Assembly (NCBI RefSeq): GCF_943736985.1
Contig: NZ_CALSFS010000005.1
Coordinates: 186,001 to 250,000, forward strand
DNA: 64,000 nucleotides
Direction: 5' to 3'
DNA from: Clostridium sp. Marseille-Q2269
GTDB taxonomy: Bacteria > Bacillota > Clostridia > Clostridiales > Clostridiaceae
Under the pieces are notes generated by a model. It searched no databases. It saw only the letters and a list, made by a program, of their open reading frames with translations, and was not told the DNA's origin. Positions within the stretch are counted from its first letter, which is position 1, and every line of letters starts with the position of its first letter. The translations under genes were made by a program, and so were the position numbers. Below, piece after piece: positions 62,887-64,000 of this stretch.

Positions 62887-62909
62887 GCCTTCCTTTTTCA
62901 AAGGAAGGC
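62887..62909 (-). terminator. Attenuator terminator of the pyr operon
   Basis: A 10-bp stem GCCTTCCTTT/AAAGGAAGGC with a 3-base loop followed by ATTTTTTA on the - strand, 50 bases before pyrB and after the first PyrR-type hairpin. Confidence 0.88.
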
Positions 62910-62989
62910 ACAATTATACTCTAGATTAAAATATTATATGCAGATATAATATTTACCAATTTGCTTTTTATAAAGTATGCTTTTATCTT

Positions 62990-63021
62990 CCTTTTTAGTC
63001 TCACAGGACTAATTTTAAAGG
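62990..63021 (-). promoter_or_regulatory. First PyrR-type binding hairpin in the pyr leader
   Basis: The - strand holds AGTCCTGTGAGACT, a very good match to the PyrR anti-antiterminator loop, in a stem of 6 bp (TTAGTC/GACTAA) with outer CCTTT...AAAGG pairing. Upstream of the attenuator, it should switch between antiterminator and terminator folds with UMP/UTP level. Confidence 0.85.
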
Positions 63022-63053
63022 TCTCATGAAAATTTTATCAATCTTTACTTGGT

Positions 63054-63082
63054 AATATAGCATATATTTCAAATTAAGTCAA
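63054..63082 (-). promoter_or_regulatory. Promoter of the pyr operon
   Basis: TTGACT and TATATT with 17-bp spacing on the - strand; transcription would start near 63047, 25 bases before the first PyrR-type hairpin. Confidence 0.78.
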
Positions 63083-63085
63083 CCA

Positions 63086-63844
63086 CTATTTTAATCTATT
63101 TGCCATTAACGCCGCTCCTATAGCCCCTGCATATCTCCCAAGTTCATGAGTTTTTACTTGTGAACATAATTTTTCTGATAATCTATCTAATATATATTTA
63201 TTTTCACTTAAACCTCCAGTTAAAAAATACTGTCCATTATCAGAGTGTTTTTGACATAAAGATTTTACTTTTCCGGTTATAGAATCTAATACACCATAAG
63301 CTATATCTTCTCTTTTCTTACCGCTGCCTATTAAGCTTATAACTTCTGACTCTGCAAATACTGTACACATAGAACTTATAGTTATGTTTTCTCCACTTTT
63401 TGCCCTTTCACACATTTCTTCTATATCAAAACCTAATGTATTTGCCATAAGCTCTAGAAATCTTCCTGTACCTGCTGCACACTTATCATTCATTGTAAAA
63501 TCGGTAACATTACCATTTTCCACTGTTATTACTTTAGTGTCTTGACCACCTATATCTATAACTGTGCAATCATTCTTAAATAAATAATAAGCTCCCTTTC
63601 CGTGACAAGTTATCTCTGTGATAGTCTTATCTGCATAAGGAACAGAAACCCTTCCATATCCTGTAGCAACTATCTTAGAATTTTCTTTGTTTACTCCTAT
63701 TTTTTTAAATTTATTTTTGATGTCTTCTGCGGTCTTAACACTGCTCCAACCAGTTGGTAACACAAATACATCTTTTATATTGTCATTTTGAAAAATACAA
63801 ACTTTAGATGCAGTAGACCCTATATCTATTCCTATATAAAACAT
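63086..63844 (-). CDS. 2-hydroxyacyl-CoA dehydratase activator (BadF/BcrA/HgdC-type ATPase)
   Basis: 252 residues. ASKHA-fold ATPase: 'YIGIDIGSTASKVCIF' (phosphate 1), 'TVIDIGGQDTKVI' (phosphate 2) and 'YFLTGGLSEN' (adenosine). Cys in 'NDKCAAGTGRFLE' and 'SSMCTVFAESEV' hold the bridging [4Fe-4S] cluster of the homodimer. It injects an electron into the partner dehydratase at the cost of ATP. The dehydratase genes are expected to the right, outside the window. It ends at the pyr promoter. Confidence 0.93.
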   Translation of the reverse strand: MFYIGIDIGSTASKVCIFQNDNIKDVFVLPTGWSSVKTAEDIKNKFKKIGVNKENSKIVATGYGRVSVPYADKTITEITCHGKGAYYLFKNDCTVIDIGGQDTKVITVENGNVTDFTMNDKCAAGTGRFLELMANTLGFDIEEMCERAKSGENITISSMCTVFAESEVISLIGSGKKREDIAYGVLDSITGKVKSLCQKHSDNGQYFLTGGLSENKYILDRLSEKLCSQVKTHELGRYAGAIGAALMANRLK

Positions 63845-63866
63845 GTAATCCCACCTTTTCTATAAA

Positions 63867-64000
63867 TTAAGCATAAAAATTTTTTATTGTCTTAGTTAAG
63901 GAATGTAGCCCTAGAATATTTATAGAATTATTTTCTATTAATCCTTTTATAAAATTTTCATCATTTATATTATACATTATACATATCCCACAAGATTTAG
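63867..64000 (-). CDS. C-terminal end of a small protein next to the activator (DUF3343-like, cut)
   Basis: 43 codons are visible, KSCGICIMYNINDENFIKGL... ending KNFYA. The SCGIC motif followed by an alpha/beta C-terminus resembles DUF3343 (putative Se/S carrier-like) proteins, which often stand beside 2-hydroxyacyl-CoA dehydratase activators in clostridia. Only the end is visible, so this is tentative. It lies 23 bases before the activator gene and is probably in the same operon. Confidence 0.5.
   Translation of the reverse strand, partial: KSCGICIMYNINDENFIKGLIENNSINILGLHSLTKTIKNFYA

Noticed and set aside
1-64000. tRNA or rRNA genes
   Set aside because: No cloverleaf with the usual GGTTCGA-type T-loop or rRNA segment was recognised in any intergenic region.

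Overview
The window is very AT-rich DNA with strong GGAGG-type ribosome binding sites, a rubredoxin-first rubrerythrin, pflBA, paired lonA/lonB protease genes and a pyr operon with PyrR-type leaders. Together these point to an anaerobic, spore-forming Clostridium; gene content resembles the C. botulinum/C. sporogenes group, but this is recognition and not a search result.

Bases 1 to about 32,040 are one end of a tailed (siphovirus-like) prophage that continues past base 1. Read from its integration end leftwards it holds: integrase and repressor on the + strand; then, all on the - strand, excisionase-like HTH genes, an SbcC-like ATPase, RecT, an MBL-fold hydrolase, an HD protein, SSB, a run of very small genes of unknown function, an ERCC4 nuclease, a primase-helicase, an iteron-like repeat field, an antirepressor, an ArpU-like late regulator, small terminase, a serine recombinase, large terminase, portal, minor head protein, scaffold, capsid, connector genes, tail tube, tail chaperone-like genes, a Com-like zinc finger protein, tape measure, distal tail protein and the start of a tail endopeptidase gene. 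Two cargo genes (serine recombinase; small membrane protein) have their own promoter and terminator inside the late operon. Lysis genes are not in the window. The prophage sits just downstream of the rubrerythrin gene.

Bases 32,053 to 46,670 are host genes: rubrerythrin with an operator-like palindrome over its -10 box; the pflB-pflA operon behind a ZTP (pfl-motif) riboswitch, with a second promoter downstream of the switch; ribosomal protein L25; a PerR-like Fur regulator; an orphan solute-binding lipoprotein; an intact 1.46-kb insertion sequence inserted at the stop codon of a WYL regulator; a structured RNA candidate beside it; three low-complexity Asn-rich or Cys-rich proteins; and a CPBP protease.

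Bases 46,690 to 54,858 form a protein quality-control block (engB, lonA, lonB, clpX, clpP, tig). Two less well understood genes follow. Bases 56,990 to 62,833 are the pyrBICFKDE operon for UMP synthesis, preceded by a consensus promoter, a PyrR-type hairpin, an attenuator and a second PyrR-type hairpin that covers the pyrB ribosome binding site. A 2-hydroxyacyl-CoA dehydratase activator and the end of a small adjacent gene close the window.
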